A stretch of DNA of 64,000 nt from Streptomyces sp. NRRL S-350. Its GTDB lineage: Bacteria > Actinomycetota > Actinomycetes > Streptomycetales > Streptomycetaceae. The translations under genes and the position numbers were made by a program. How positions within the stretch are numbered: position 1 is the first letter of the stretch; each line of letters begins with the position of its first letter. Shown here one piece after another: positions 18,165 through 27,773 of the stretch. The notes under the pieces were generated by a model. The model searched no databases. It was not told the DNA's origin and saw only the letters and a list, made by a program, of their open reading frames with translations. The stretch covers positions 1-64,000 of the forward strand of contig NZ_JOHO01000006.1 of the NCBI RefSeq assembly GCF_000719705.1, given 5' to 3'.

Positions 18165-19253
18165 CTAGAGGTCGAGGACGAGGGTCTCGCCCTCGGCGGC
18201 CCGGGAGACGCAGGGCAGCAGGGCGCCGGCGGCGCGCTGCTCGGCGGTGAGGCGGCGGTCCCGGTGGTCGGGCGAGCCGGCCGCCACCCGGACCTCGCAG
18301 GTGCCGCAGAAGCCCTGGTGGCAGGAGTACGGAAGGTCCGGGCGGGCCTCGCGCAACACGTCCAGGGCGGAGCGGTCGGCGGGGACTTCGAGGGTGGGGC
18401 CGTCGGCGCCGAGACGGACGGCGAAGGGCCTGCCGTCGGTGATCGGGGCCGCGCCGAAGCGCTCGAAGTGCAGGGAGGCGGCCGGGGACGCGTCCAGGGC
18501 CCGCTGCACGGCGGTGAGCATCGGGGCGGGCCCGCAGCAGTACACGGCGGCGCCGAGCGGGGCGTGGGCGAGCAGCTCGGCGCCGGTGGCCACTCCGTCG
18601 TGCTCGTCGTCGGTGCGCAGCACCACGCGGTGCGGGTCGAGGGCCCGCAGCTCGGCCGTGTACGGGAGGGTGCCGGCGCTGCGTCCGACGTGGACCAGGC
18701 GCCAGTCCAGGCCGTGCCGCTGCGCCTCGCGGGCCATCGGGAGCAGCGGGGTGATGCCGATGCCGCCGGCCAGCAGGAGGACGGCGGGCTCGGCGCAGAA
18801 GGCGAAGCCGTTGCGGGGGCGACGGGCGGTGAGCCGGGTGCCGGGATGCAGGGTGTCGTGGACCTCGACGGACCCGCCGCCGCCCTCGGGCAGCCGTCGG
18901 ACGGCGATGCGGTAGCTGCGGCGCTCGGCCGGGTCGCCGCAGAGGGAGTAGTGGCGCTCGCGGCCGGAGGGCAGGGTGAGGCGCAGGTGGGCGCCGGGCT
19001 GCCAGCCGGGCAGCGGGCCGCCGGAGGGGTCGGCGAGCTGCAGTTCCACGACGTCGGCGGCGGGTCGGCGGCGGGAGGTGACGACCAGTTGCAGCGGCGG
19101 GAGGGGGCGGCTGTGCGGGCGGCGGGGGTTGCGGCGAAGCAGGGGGCCGCCGAGGGCCGGGGAGTAGCGGTCGCCGAAGGCGGTGAGCCGGCGGATGAAG
19201 GCGTCGGCGCGGGGGCGGCCGTAGAGGTCGGGGGGCGGGTTGAGCAGGTCCAT
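18165..19253 (-). CDS. Ferredoxin reductase-type oxidoreductase (FAD, NAD(P)H, 2Fe-2S)
   Basis: 362 aa three-domain electron-transfer protein. The FAD motif is RHYSLCG (residues 100-106), the nucleotide loop GGIGITPLLPM (163-173), and the C-terminal plant-type ferredoxin domain has C311, C316, C319 and C348. This is the phthalate-dioxygenase-reductase/VanB order. It has a 50-residue Pro/Arg-rich N-terminal extension. It should take electrons from NAD(P)H to an oxygenase; the obvious partner is the predicted diiron protein encoded immediately upstream. It lies 11 bp before the M24 gene. Confidence 0.9.
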   Translation of the reverse strand: MDLLNPPPDLYGRPRADAFIRRLTAFGDRYSPALGGPLLRRNPRRPHSRPLPPLQLVVTSRRRPAADVVELQLADPSGGPLPGWQPGAHLRLTLPSGRERHYSLCGDPAERRSYRIAVRRLPEGGGGSVEVHDTLHPGTRLTARRPRNGFAFCAEPAVLLLAGGIGITPLLPMAREAQRHGLDWRLVHVGRSAGTLPYTAELRALDPHRVVLRTDDEHDGVATGAELLAHAPLGAAVYCCGPAPMLTAVQRALDASPAASLHFERFGAAPITDGRPFAVRLGADGPTLEVPADRSALDVLREARPDLPYSCHQGFCGTCEVRVAAGSPDHRDRRLTAEQRAAGALLPCVSRAAEGETLVLDL

Positions 19254-19439
19254 CCGGCGGGGTCCTTGGCGTCGGGAACGGGCGGGGCCGTGACAGACGA
19301 CGTCTTTCAGCTGACGGACGACGTCGTCTGTTCGCTGAAAACCGTTCGCTGGTATCTGTCGGCTGAAAGCGGTCGGCTGAAGCAGTCGTGAGAGCTGTCG
19401 TCCGGGACCAGTCGACTGAATGCTGTCCGCCGACCGCCT
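19254..19439. repeat. Intergenic GTCGGCTGAA-like repeats and palindrome
   Basis: Several degenerate copies of a 10-mer resembling GTCGGCTGAA occur (near 19332, 19358, 19371 and 19409), with an inverted version near 19304. A 12-bp palindrome GACGACGTCGTC lies near 19318. No ORF fits. It may be a promoter or operator zone inside the module. Confidence 0.4.
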
Positions 19440-20354
19440 TCAGCGCGCTGCCGCCGCGCGGGCGGCCGGGGAGGAGGCGAGGTAGCCCAGCGCCTGGCTG
19501 GAGGAGCCCTCCTGGGTGGGGTGGTAGCCCGGCCGCAGGTACCGCAGCCCGGATCGGAGCGATCCGATCGGGTCCGGCAGTAGGCCGCGCTTGGCGATCC
19601 GGCCGGCCTCGCGCCAGGTCGGCCGGAGCCTCCCCTCCAGGGTCGGGTCGGCGGCGAGCAGGAAGCGGGCGCCGCGCACCCAGAGGTGGACCAGCAGCGG
19701 CCCGGACACCGCCATCCCCCGGATCCGGCGCAGGTAGCCCGGGTCCAGGTGCACCATCAGGTCGAAGGCGACGCTGCGGTGCTCGACCTCCTCGGCGCCG
19801 TGCCAGCGCAGCAGGTCGAGCATCGTCGGGTCGGCCTTGGCCCGGTCCAGGCCCGGGGAGTTGAGTGCCCAGTTGCCGAGGAAGGCGGTGAAGTGCTCGA
19901 TGGCCGCGATGAAGGCGACCCGTTCGATGATGTTCTCGCGCCGCCGGGCCGGTGTCAGGCCCGGCTTGTCGCCCAGGATCCGCCGGAACAGCCAGGAGAT
20001 CTGCCGGACGTACGGCCGCGGGTCGAGCCCCTGGCCGAGCAGGTGGTCCAGGACTTCCTGGTGCGCCTCGGCGTGGATGGCCTCCTGCCCGATGAACCCG
20101 AGGACTTCCTCCCGGAGCCGCTCGTCCCGGATGAGCGGCAGGGCCTCCTTGAACACCTGGACGAACCAGCGCTCGCCCTCGGGCAGCAGGAGGTGGAGCA
20201 CGTTGATGACGTGGGTGGCCATCGGCTCGTCGGGGATCCAGTGCAGTGGCAGTCCGGACCAGTCGAAGCGGACGTCGCGGGGCTCCAGGACGAGGCTGTC
20301 GTGCACCCGCACGGCGGGGGCGGCGACGGCGGGGACTGGGGTGGGGCGGGGCAT
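19440..20354 (-). CDS. PF10118-type protein with diiron ligand pattern
   Basis: 304 aa, belongs to the family annotated as metal-dependent hydrolase. The helical core places E61 (ERWF), E91-xx-H94 (EAIH), E153 (IEHF) and E189-xx-H192 (EVEH): two Glu and two ExxH, the ligand set of ferritin-like diiron oxygenases and desaturases. AGGAGGG lies 7 bases before the ATG. It is first in the operon and followed by a flavin/iron-sulfur reductase, so I infer an oxygenase more than a hydrolase; no activity is known from the sequence. Confidence 0.78.
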   Translation of the reverse strand: MPRPTPVPAVAAPAVRVHDSLVLEPRDVRFDWSGLPLHWIPDEPMATHVINVLHLLLPEGERWFVQVFKEALPLIRDERLREEVLGFIGQEAIHAEAHQEVLDHLLGQGLDPRPYVRQISWLFRRILGDKPGLTPARRRENIIERVAFIAAIEHFTAFLGNWALNSPGLDRAKADPTMLDLLRWHGAEEVEHRSVAFDLMVHLDPGYLRRIRGMAVSGPLLVHLWVRGARFLLAADPTLEGRLRPTWREAGRIAKRGLLPDPIGSLRSGLRYLRPGYHPTQEGSSSQALGYLASSPAARAAAAR

Positions 20355-20698
20355 GGCGGACCCTCCTGACCTGGGGGCGGCGGCGCGGTCCAGGGAAACG
20401 TACTCGCGGGTAGCGGCCGGGACAAGGGGTTCGGCGCCCCTTATCGACATCGAGTCTAATAAGTGATGCGGACCGCCGGGCGCCCTTGAGGAAACGCGGG
20501 CGCCACGGGAAAGCAGCGCCACGGGGAAGCGGCGCCACGGGCAGGCGGGCGCCACGGGCAGGCGGGCGCCACGGGCAGGCGGGCGCCACGGGCAGGCGGG
20601 CGCCCGGGAAAGCCCAGCCGCCCCCGGAAACGCCGGAAGCCCCACCGGTTCCCCGGCAGGGCTTCCTCCGACTCCCGCGCGCGACGGCCGACCCGCCG
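20355..20698. other. Promoter region of the oxidative module, with repeat array
   Basis: No gene in 344 bases. It separates the diiron-protein gene from the end of the IclR gene and contains the 17-bp tandem array listed separately. Confidence 0.5.
20499..20598. repeat. 17-bp tandem repeat array, about six units
   Basis: Units of GGCGCCACGGGCAGGCG. The last four are identical and the first two degenerate. It lies between the stop of the IclR gene and the promoter of the oxidative module. Confidence 0.9.
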
Positions 20699-21478
20699 TC
20701 AGACCGCCATCGCCAGCATCAGCGGCGCCGCCCGGGCCGCAAGCAGTTCGGCCGCGGCCTTCAGCTTGTGGACGTTGCCCACCGGCATCGAGGTGGCCAG
20801 GCAGCCGACCGTGCTGCCCGCCGTGATCGGCACCGCCGCGCACACCGTGCCCAGCGCGTACTCCTGGATGTCCAGCACCGGCACCGTGGCCGGCTGCCGC
20901 TCCAGCCGGTGCATCAGCTGGTCGGCGTCGGTGACCGTGCGGGAGGTGAGCCGGGCGACCGGGTGCCGGGAGAGGTGGTCGCGCCGGGCATCGGCGTCCA
21001 GCTGGCCGAGCAGGCACTTTCCGATCGCGCTGGCGTGCGCGGTGGCCCGGAAGTCGACCCACTCCTGCACCGCAGGAGCGTAGTCGGCGGCCGAGACCGC
21101 CTCCACCGACAACTCGCCGTCGTGGTACCGGGTGAAGTACACCGCGGCGCCCAACTCGTCGCGCAGTTCGGCGAGTTTGCGGTTGAGTCGGGCCTTCACC
21201 AGCTGCTCCCGGTTGTACTGCCCGAGCAGGGCGAAGGTGCCGCCGAGCACCCAACCGCCGTCCTGGCACTGGAGGTAGCCCTCGATCTCCAGGATCTCCG
21301 CGAGCCGCCGAACGGTCGGCAGCCCGAGCGAGGTCTCCCGCGCGAGGCCCACCAGGGTGGCCCCGTCGGGGTGGCGGTCGACTGCCTCCAGCAGTCTGAG
21401 GGCGTGCTGCAGGGAGGTGAACGGGCCCGTCGGGCCCTGGTCCAGCGCGGCGTGACGACCCGGGGCTGGTGTCGACAT
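20699..21478 (-). CDS. IclR-family transcriptional regulator
   Basis: 259 aa. N-terminal winged helix (residues about 20-75; LVGLARETSLGLPTVRRLAE is the recognition helix) and C-terminal effector domain with SAIGKCLLGQL. It lies next to catalase and the allantoin genes and also next to the oxidative module, so either could be the target. It differs clearly from the second IclR protein at 38.6-39.4 kb, which is the better AllR candidate. Confidence 0.88.
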   Translation of the reverse strand: MSTPAPGRHAALDQGPTGPFTSLQHALRLLEAVDRHPDGATLVGLARETSLGLPTVRRLAEILEIEGYLQCQDGGWVLGGTFALLGQYNREQLVKARLNRKLAELRDELGAAVYFTRYHDGELSVEAVSAADYAPAVQEWVDFRATAHASAIGKCLLGQLDADARRDHLSRHPVARLTSRTVTDADQLMHRLERQPATVPVLDIQEYALGTVCAAVPITAGSTVGCLATSMPVGNVHKLKAAAELLAARAAPLMLAMAV

Positions 21479-21558
21479 GTCGTCCCCTTCCGATGTCCCC
21501 CCACGGAGCGACCGCGGGCACCGCCAGACTATCGACCCGGCGCCTCGGGCGACTGCTG

Positions 21559-21590
21559 TCCGTGAATATCCGTGAACATTCCGTGGAGCA
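21559..21590. promoter_or_regulatory. Direct repeats/palindrome before iclR gene
   Basis: Three direct copies of TCCGTGAAYA-like sequence spaced 10-11 bp. The first two also form GAATAT-N6-ACATTC, a near-perfect inverted repeat. It lies about 80 bp before the IclR start, where an autoregulatory operator would be expected. Confidence 0.4.
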
Positions 21591-21743
21591 ACCTCCGGTC
21601 CACCTGGGCGGACACGACCGGCCCCGCCCCCACTGCCCAGGGGGAGGGGCCGGTCGGACGGTCACCGGGTGCGGGCCGGCGGCCGTGAGGGTGGTGGTGC
21701 GGAAGGGGAGGGACGGGCGGGGAGGACGCGCGGGGAGGCCCGG

Positions 21744-23204
21744 TCAGCCCTCGTCGCCCGCGCGGAGCTCGGCGACGGCCGCCTCCAGACGGGCGCCGTA
21801 CTCCTCGTCCGCGGCGTGGAAGTGGGCGAGGTTCTTCTCGACGATGTCGTCGCGCGTCACCTGCGACAGGAAGCCCGCGAGGTTGTCGATCAGGCGGGTC
21901 TTCTCGTCGGCCGACATCAGCCGGTACAGCTCGCCGGCCTGGAAGAAGTCGTCGTCCTTGGTGTGCGCGGGCGTGGTGTAGGTGCCGGTGTGGCCGTCGA
22001 CCTTGACCGGCGCGGCGAGCACGTCGTCGGTCTGCGCCGGGCCGCCGTACGAGTTGGGCTCGTAGTTCCTGCCGCGGCCGGCCGTGTTGAGGGCCATCAG
22101 GCCGTCCCGGCCGTAGTTGGCGGCCTCGGTGGCGCGCGGGGCGTTCACCGGCAGCTGGGTGTGGTTGACGCCGAGGCGGTAGCGCTGGGCGTCCGCGTAG
22201 GCGAACAGCCGGCCCTGGAGCATCTTGTCCGGGGACGGGCCGATGCCGGGCACGAAGTTGTTCGGCGAGAACGCGGACTGCTCGACCTCGGCGAAGACGT
22301 TGTCCGGGTTCCGGTTGAGCACCAGGCGGCCGACCTTGACCAGCGGGTAGTCGGCGTGCGGCCACACCTTGGTGAGGTCGAACGGGTTGAAGCGGTAGTC
22401 GGCGGCCTCGGCGACCGGCATCAGCTGGACGTAGAGGGTCCAGGACGGGAACACCCCGCGCTCGATGGCCTGGTGGAGGTCGCGCTGGTGCGAGTCGGCG
22501 TCGGCGCCGACGACCTCGGCGGCCTGGCCGGCGTCCAGGCAGCGGATGCCCTGGTTGGTCTTGAAGTGGTACTTCACCCAGTAGGCGTCGCCGTCGGCGT
22601 TGACCCACTGGTAGGTGTGCGAGCCGTAGCCGTTCATGTGCCGGTAGGAGGCCGGGATGCCGCGGTCGCCGAACAGCCAGGTGATCTGGTGGGTCGAGGC
22701 GGGCGAGTGGGCCCAGAAGTCCCAGACGTTGTCCGGCTCCTGCACGCCGGTGTACGGGTCGCGCTTCTGCGAGTGGATGAAGTCGGGGAACTTGATCGGG
22801 TCCTTGATGAAGAACACCGGGGTGTTGTTGCCGACGAGGTCGTAGTTGCCCTGCTCGGTGTAGAACTTCAGCGCGAAGCCGCGCGGGTCGCGCACCGCGT
22901 CGCCGGCGCCCAGGTTGCCCGCCACGGTGGAGAAGCGCAGGAAGACCTCGGTGCGCTTGCCGACCTCGGCGAGGAACGCCGCCCGGGTGTACTGCGACAC
23001 CTCGTCGGTGACCTCGAAGTAGCCGTACGCGCCGGAGCCGCGGGCGTGCACGACGCGCTCCGGGATGCGCTCGCGGTTGAACCGGGCCAGCTTCTCCAGC
23101 AGCTGCTGGTCCTGGATCAGCAGCGGGCCGTACTCGCCGGCCGAGGCCGAGTTCTGGTTGTCGGCGATCGGCGCGCCGGACTCCGTGGTCAGGATCTTGG
23201 ACAT
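21744..23204 (-). CDS. katA: Monofunctional haem catalase
   Basis: 486 aa, small-subunit (clade 3) catalase. The distal His is H53 in [12 protein letters not shown], the distal Asn region is VGNNTPVFF, and the proximal haem Tyr lies in [14 protein letters not shown]. It follows allantoicase by 88 bp on the same strand, so it is likely co-transcribed with the ureide genes. It would remove the H2O2 made by urate oxidase. Length is normal. Confidence 0.95.
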   Translation of the reverse strand: MSKILTTESGAPIADNQNSASAGEYGPLLIQDQQLLEKLARFNRERIPERVVHARGSGAYGYFEVTDEVSQYTRAAFLAEVGKRTEVFLRFSTVAGNLGAGDAVRDPRGFALKFYTEQGNYDLVGNNTPVFFIKDPIKFPDFIHSQKRDPYTGVQEPDNVWDFWAHSPASTHQITWLFGDRGIPASYRHMNGYGSHTYQWVNADGDAYWVKYHFKTNQGIRCLDAGQAAEVVGADADSHQRDLHQAIERGVFPSWTLYVQLMPVAEAADYRFNPFDLTKVWPHADYPLVKVGRLVLNRNPDNVFAEVEQSAFSPNNFVPGIGPSPDKMLQGRLFAYADAQRYRLGVNHTQLPVNAPRATEAANYGRDGLMALNTAGRGRNYEPNSYGGPAQTDDVLAAPVKVDGHTGTYTTPAHTKDDDFFQAGELYRLMSADEKTRLIDNLAGFLSQVTRDDIVEKNLAHFHAADEEYGARLEAAVAELRAGDEG

Positions 23205-23292
23205 GGAGGGTCCTTCAGGTGTCGATAAGGGCGGTGCGTGGAGGGTCGGCTGACGTCCGGTCAGGGCGTGCCGGGCGGGTGCCTCGGGTGTC

Positions 23293-24546
23293 TCAGGCGC
23301 CGAGCAGGCGCCGGACGGCCTCGTGGCGGCGGGCGGTCTCCTCACCGGAGGGAGCCGGCCGCAGCGCCGCGAGGGCGGCGCCGGTCGCGGCCGGGTCCGC
23401 CAGCGGGCGGGCGGCGGTCAGTGCGGCGGCGTCGTCGGCGGTCAGCCCGGCCCCGGTGAGGGCCGCGGCGGCCTCGGCGGCCGGGAGGGCGTTGAACCAG
23501 CGCAGCGCGAGGGCCGCGCGGCCGGCCTCGGTGAGGCGGCCGGTGAGCCGGAGGCGGGCGAGTCCGCCGTCCGGGTAGACGTTGATGCGCACGTGGGTCA
23601 CCGGGCGGCCGGCGTCGAGCCGGAAGCGGTGCCGGGTGTCGGGCTGCAGGCGGGTGCGGGGCAGGAGTTCGAACCACTCGCCGTCGGCGGGGTCGGTCCC
23701 GGTCGAGGCGTCGAAGCCGATCAGGTCGGCCCAGCCGGGGGCATTGGCGACGAAGTGGGACGTGTCCACCTCGGCGGCCAGGACCTCACCGCCCCCGGCC
23801 AGGGCGATCTGCACCCAGTCGTTGGCCTTGTCGCGCCGACGCCGGGTCTCCCAACCGTCGCCCATGACGGAGGCACGGCCGGGAGCGTTCAGGTTGTGCG
23901 GGGAGGAGAAGTAGCGGTCGGACGCCGCCTCGGCCACGCCGCCGTACTCCTGCGCGGCCAGGTCGAAGGTCAGGCCGTCCAGCTCCCGCGGGTCGGGCAG
24001 CACTTCGCCGTGCACGCGCAGCCGGGCGACGCCGCCGTCCGGGAAGATGTTCAGCCGCACGTGGGTGTAGCGGGTGCCGTCCTCGACGGCGAACTCGTGG
24101 ACGGTGTCGCCCCGGAGCGGGGTGCGCGGCACGAGCGTGGTCCAGTCGGCGGTCCGCAGTTCCTCCGGCGAGGGGTGGCCGGGGACGGACGCAGCCTCGA
24201 CCGAGCCGGACTCCGGGTAGTTGCCGGTGAAGTGGGCGGTGTCCACGATGACGCCGCGGATCACACCGGCGGCGCCGAGCCGGACGATCACCCAGTCGTG
24301 GTCCTCGTCGGTGGGGTGCGGGTGCTCGGCGGAGACGCCGCGGCGGCGCTTGGACTCCCAGCCGTCCATGATCTGGCCCTTGTGGCCGAAGGTGTGCGGA
24401 CGGAACTCGGCCGCCTTGGCGACCAGCAGGTTCTCGGCGTCCGCGAAGGTGTCCTCGTTGGTGGCGACGACGCCCGCGCCGAGCAGTCGGGAGGCCAGGT
24501 CGACCAGCTCGGTGAAGGGAGCACGGGGGGTGTCGGCAGTGGTCAC
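23293..24546 (-). CDS. alc: Allantoicase
   Basis: 417 aa. Hydrolyses allantoate to ureidoglycolate and urea. Two allantoicase repeats are visible ([10 protein letters not shown] with [17 protein letters not shown] with DWVQIALAG), each ending in a [21 protein letters not shown] strand. GTG start with GAGGAG 5 bases upstream. The last about 75 residues after the second repeat are extra, and their [14 protein letters not shown] resembles the N-terminus of OHCU decarboxylases. It is downstream of allB by 28 bp and so in its operon. Confidence 0.92.
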   Translation of the reverse strand: MTTADTPRAPFTELVDLASRLLGAGVVATNEDTFADAENLLVAKAAEFRPHTFGHKGQIMDGWESKRRRGVSAEHPHPTDEDHDWVIVRLGAAGVIRGVIVDTAHFTGNYPESGSVEAASVPGHPSPEELRTADWTTLVPRTPLRGDTVHEFAVEDGTRYTHVRLNIFPDGGVARLRVHGEVLPDPRELDGLTFDLAAQEYGGVAEAASDRYFSSPHNLNAPGRASVMGDGWETRRRRDKANDWVQIALAGGGEVLAAEVDTSHFVANAPGWADLIGFDASTGTDPADGEWFELLPRTRLQPDTRHRFRLDAGRPVTHVRINVYPDGGLARLRLTGRLTEAGRAALALRWFNALPAAEAAAALTGAGLTADDAAALTAARPLADPAATGAALAALRPAPSGEETARRHEAVRRLLGA

Positions 24547-24574
24547 TGACTCTCCTCTGTAGGCGCGTTCGGAT

Positions 24575-26014
24575 TCAGACGCGATCGGACGGGGCGGTGG
24601 CGGCGGAGGTGGCCGGAGCGGCGGTGCCGGCCGGGGCGGCGGAGGTGGCGGCAGCGGGAGTGGTCGGCCGGGTGAGCTGGCGGCCGAAGGGCCGGGCGCC
24701 GGTGTCCACCTCGCGGCCGCGCAGCCAGGTGCTGCGCACCGAGCCGGTGAGGGTCCGCCCGGCGTACGGGGTGACGGGGTTGCGGTGGTGCAACCCGCTT
24801 GCGCGGACGGCGAATTCACCGTCGGGGTCGAAGGCGACCAGGTCGGCGTCGTGTCCGGGCGCGATGGCGCCCTTGGTGCCGGTGAGCCCGACCAGTTCGG
24901 CCGGTCCGGCGGACATCCAGCGCACGACGTCGGCCAGGGTGTGGCCGCGGCGGCGGGCCTCGGTCCAGACGGCCGGCAGGCCGAGCTGCAGCGAGGCGAT
25001 GCCGCCCCAGGCGGCCGCGAAGTCCCCGCTGCCGCCGTACTCGGGCAGCAGCTTGAGGTCGGGGGTGGAGGGCGAGTGGTCGGAGACGACGGCGATGAAC
25101 TCGCCGCGGCCCAGGGCCTCCCAGAGCGCGTCCCGGTTGGACTCGTCGCGGATCGGCGGGCAGCACTTGAAGGCGGTGTCACCGTCGGGCACCTGGTCGG
25201 CCGCGAGGGTCAGGTAGTGCGGGCAGGTCTCGGCGGTCACCTGGACGCCGTCCTCGCGCGCCCGGCGCAGCAGCGGCAGGACGGCGGCGGAGGAGACGTG
25301 CAGGATGTGGACCCGGGCCCCGGTGCGGCGGGCGGCGTCCAGCAGGTGGGCGACGGCCGCGGTCTCCGCGTCGGCGGGGCGGGAGGCGAGGAAGTCCCGG
25401 TAGTGGACGCCGGGTTGCTGCGGGGCGGCGGCGAGGACGGTCGGGTCCTCGGCGTGGATGATCGCCAGCGCCCCGATCCGGGCCTGCTCGGCCAGTGCGG
25501 CCTCCAGGTCGGGGCCCTCGACGTGCGGGAACTCGTCGACGCCGGAGGGGGCGAGGAAGCTCTTGAAGCCGAACACGCCCTCGCGGTGCAGGGGTTCGAG
25601 GTCCGCGACGTTTCCGGGGACGGCGCCGCCCCAGAAGCCGAGGTCGACCCAGGCCTGGCCCTCGGCGGTCTTCCGCTTGGTCAGCAGTCCCTCGACCGTG
25701 GTGGTGGGCGGGATCGAGTTGAGCGGCATGTCGATGATCGTGGTGACGCCGCCGGCCGCGGCGGCCCGGGTGGCGGTGGCGAAGCCCTCCCACTCGGTGC
25801 GGCCGGGCTCGTTGACGTGGACGTGGGTGTCGACCAGGCCGGGCAGCAGGGCGGTGTCGCCGAGGTCGACGAGGTGCCGGTCGCCGACGGCGGGCGAGCC
25901 GTGTGCGACGACCTGCTCGATCTTCCCGTCCCGGATCAGCACGTCCGCGGGGCGCTCGCCGTCGGGCAGGACGACCCGCCGGGAGCGGATCACCGTGGGC
26001 TGGCTGAAAGGCAT
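24575..26014 (-). CDS. allB: Allantoinase
   Basis: 479 aa amidohydrolase, opening the allantoin ring to allantoate. Metal site: H64 and H66 ([10 protein letters not shown]), carboxylated K151 (FKSFL), H187 (IIHAED), H239 (ILHVSS) and D312 (VSDHSP). The HVNEPG signature separates it from dihydropyrimidinase. The C-terminal about 35 residues are an Ala/Thr/Pro tail. First gene of the allB-alc-(katA) unit, preceded by a promoter overlapped by the TTCAAC palindrome. Confidence 0.94.
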   Translation of the reverse strand: MPFSQPTVIRSRRVVLPDGERPADVLIRDGKIEQVVAHGSPAVGDRHLVDLGDTALLPGLVDTHVHVNEPGRTEWEGFATATRAAAAGGVTTIIDMPLNSIPPTTTVEGLLTKRKTAEGQAWVDLGFWGGAVPGNVADLEPLHREGVFGFKSFLAPSGVDEFPHVEGPDLEAALAEQARIGALAIIHAEDPTVLAAAPQQPGVHYRDFLASRPADAETAAVAHLLDAARRTGARVHILHVSSAAVLPLLRRAREDGVQVTAETCPHYLTLAADQVPDGDTAFKCCPPIRDESNRDALWEALGRGEFIAVVSDHSPSTPDLKLLPEYGGSGDFAAAWGGIASLQLGLPAVWTEARRRGHTLADVVRWMSAGPAELVGLTGTKGAIAPGHDADLVAFDPDGEFAVRASGLHHRNPVTPYAGRTLTGSVRSTWLRGREVDTGARPFGRQLTRPTTPAAATSAAPAGTAAPATSAATAPSDRV

Positions 26015-26111
26015 GGGGACCTCCGGAACCTTGGAGTCGGGGGTGGTTCGTGGGTGGCTCGAGGGCGGTTCGAGGGCGGTGGTGCGAGGGCGGAGGCGGG
26101 GGATTGCGGGG

Positions 26112-26143
26112 AGCCTAGGCCCGCCTTCAACAAAACGTCAATG
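26112..26143 (-). promoter_or_regulatory. allB promoter with overlapping IclR-type operator
   Basis: On the minus strand TTGACG (26141-26136) and TAGGCT (26117-26112) are separated by 18 bp, a good HrdB-type promoter. On the plus strand TTCAAC-AAAAC-GTCAAT at 26126-26143 covers the spacer and -35. The left half-site matches the copies near hyi, uraD and aceB/allR; the right half is degenerate. Confidence 0.6.
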
Positions 26144-26160
26144 GATGAACGTACGAGCGT

Positions 26161-27303
26161 TCAGCGCACCAACAGCCGGGCGGCCAACCGCTCCCCCGCG
26201 AGTTCGGCCAGCTCCGCGGCCTTGGTCATGCTGTCCCCCGGCCGTTCGGCCAGGTCGGTCAGCGCGATCGCGGCGGCGAAGCCCGCGGCCCGCCACTCGG
26301 GCTCGCCGAGTTCCAGCCGGCCCGCCACGGCGGCCACCCGAACCCCCGCCCGGGCGGCCGCCGCGGCAACTCCGGCGGGGGCCTTGCCATGGAGCGTCTG
26401 TGCGTCCAGGCAGCCCTCGCCGGTCACGACGAGGCGTGCCCCACGCACGGCCTCGTCGAAGCCCAGCAGGTCGAGCAGCAGCTCGATGCCGGGTCGCATG
26501 GTGGCGCCGAGCAGGGCCAGGGCGGCGAAGCCCACCCCGCCCGCGGCCCCGGCGCCGGGGGCCTGTCGGAGGTCCCGGCCGGTGGCCTCGGCGACCAGGT
26601 CGGCGAAGCGGGTCAGCCCTTCCTCCAGGACCAGCAGGTCGGCGCCGTCGGCGCCCTTCTGCGGGCCGTAGACGGCGGTGGCGCCGCGCGGCCCGAGCAG
26701 CGGATTGTCCACGTCGCAGGCCACCACGATCTCGACGCCGCCCAGCACGTCGGCCAGCGGACCGGGGTCGATCTCCGCGAGCCTGCGCAACGCGGCTCCG
26801 CCGGGCGGCAGTTCGGTGCCGTCGGCGTCTCGCAGCCGCACCCCGAGGGCCTGCACCATGCCGGCGCCGCCGTCCGTGCAGGCGCTGCCGCCGAGGCCGA
26901 GCACGATCCGCTTGGCGCCGAGCGAGACGGCCCGGGCGATCAGCTGGCCGACGCCGTAGGACCCGGCCGCGAGCGGGGCGGCCCGGCCGCCGGGCAGTCG
27001 GGCGAGCCCGGAGGCCTGCGCCAGCTCGACCACGGCGGTGTCACCCCGGACGGCGAGCGCGGCGGCCACCGGCAGGCCGGTCGGGCCGGCCACCTTGGCC
27101 GGAACGCGGTCGAAGCCGGCCGCGAGCGCGGCGGCCAGGGTGCCCTCGCCGCCGTCGGCGACGGGCAGTTCGCGCACCTCGGTGCCGGGCGCGGCGCGCC
27201 GGATGCCGGCGGCGATCCGGGCTGCCACCTCGGCGCCCTCCAGGGTGCCCTTGAACTTGTCGGGGGCGACGACCACATGGCCCTGGCGGGGGGTGGGGAG
27301 CAT
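26161..27303 (-). CDS. glxK: Glycerate kinase
   Basis: 380 aa GarK/GlxK-family glycerate kinase, phosphorylating D-glycerate (2-phosphoglycerate in characterised members). It begins with VVAPDKFKGTL, then has VADGGEGT, GLGGSACTDGG and the C-terminal TGEGCLDAQTLHGKAP. It drains glycerate made by GlxR into glycolysis. Same strand as hyi and glxR but 470 bp downstream of glxR. Confidence 0.93.
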   Translation of the reverse strand: MLPTPRQGHVVVAPDKFKGTLEGAEVAARIAAGIRRAAPGTEVRELPVADGGEGTLAAALAAGFDRVPAKVAGPTGLPVAAALAVRGDTAVVELAQASGLARLPGGRAAPLAAGSYGVGQLIARAVSLGAKRIVLGLGGSACTDGGAGMVQALGVRLRDADGTELPPGGAALRRLAEIDPGPLADVLGGVEIVVACDVDNPLLGPRGATAVYGPQKGADGADLLVLEEGLTRFADLVAEATGRDLRQAPGAGAAGGVGFAALALLGATMRPGIELLLDLLGFDEAVRGARLVVTGEGCLDAQTLHGKAPAGVAAAAARAGVRVAAVAGRLELGEPEWRAAGFAAAIALTDLAERPGDSMTKAAELAELAGERLAARLLVR

Positions 27304-27773
27304 GGTGCGGTCCTCGCTTCCGAACGGGTGTGGCGGTGGTACTGCGACGTGCGTCAAGCATGGGCCCGGGGGCTCGGGGGTGCGATCCCCCCCGGCCGGT
27401 ACGGCCACGAGGTCTTGCCCGGGCCTTCCGGAGCGGTCCGGAGCGGTCCGGAGGGCGCGCCCCGGGTGGTTCCAGGGGCGCGCCCCCTCCCCCCGTCCGG
27501 GGTGCGCCCCCTCCCCGCCGTTCCCCTCGTCCCGCTTCCGACGTACGAGGGGCTCCCCTCGGCGGGGAGGGGGCCGGGCGACGCGTCGGGCACGACCGAA
27601 GTGCCCCCCGTGGAGGGTGTGCGCATCACCGGCTGGATCGACCGGCGGGCGGGCGGATGAGCCCCGGCCCGCCCGCCGGTCGGGTAGAGCCCCTGGCGGC
27701 GCGGGCACGACCGGATGGGTACACGCCGCCAGGGGAGCTTGGGCGGGGGCTCCGTGCGGGAGCCCCCGGGGGG
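27304..27773. other. Intergenic region glxK-glxR, no gene seen
   Basis: 470 bases of very GC-rich sequence with short direct repeats (GGAGCGGTCC and CGCGCCCC types) and two strong hairpins near the glxR end, listed below. Long open frames here lack family features. Confidence 0.5.
27689..27767 (-). terminator. Tandem hairpins downstream of glxR
   Basis: The first hairpin after the glxR stop is 27745-27767 (9-bp GGGGGCTCC stem, short loop). The second has 12-bp arms 27690-27701 and 27724-27735. They should end the hyi-glxR message. Confidence 0.65.

Noticed and set aside
14657..20354. Genomic island between xdhC and the iclR-katA region
   Set aside because: The VapC relic and unrelated genes hint at insertion, but there is no integrase, transposase, flanking repeat or clear base-composition change.
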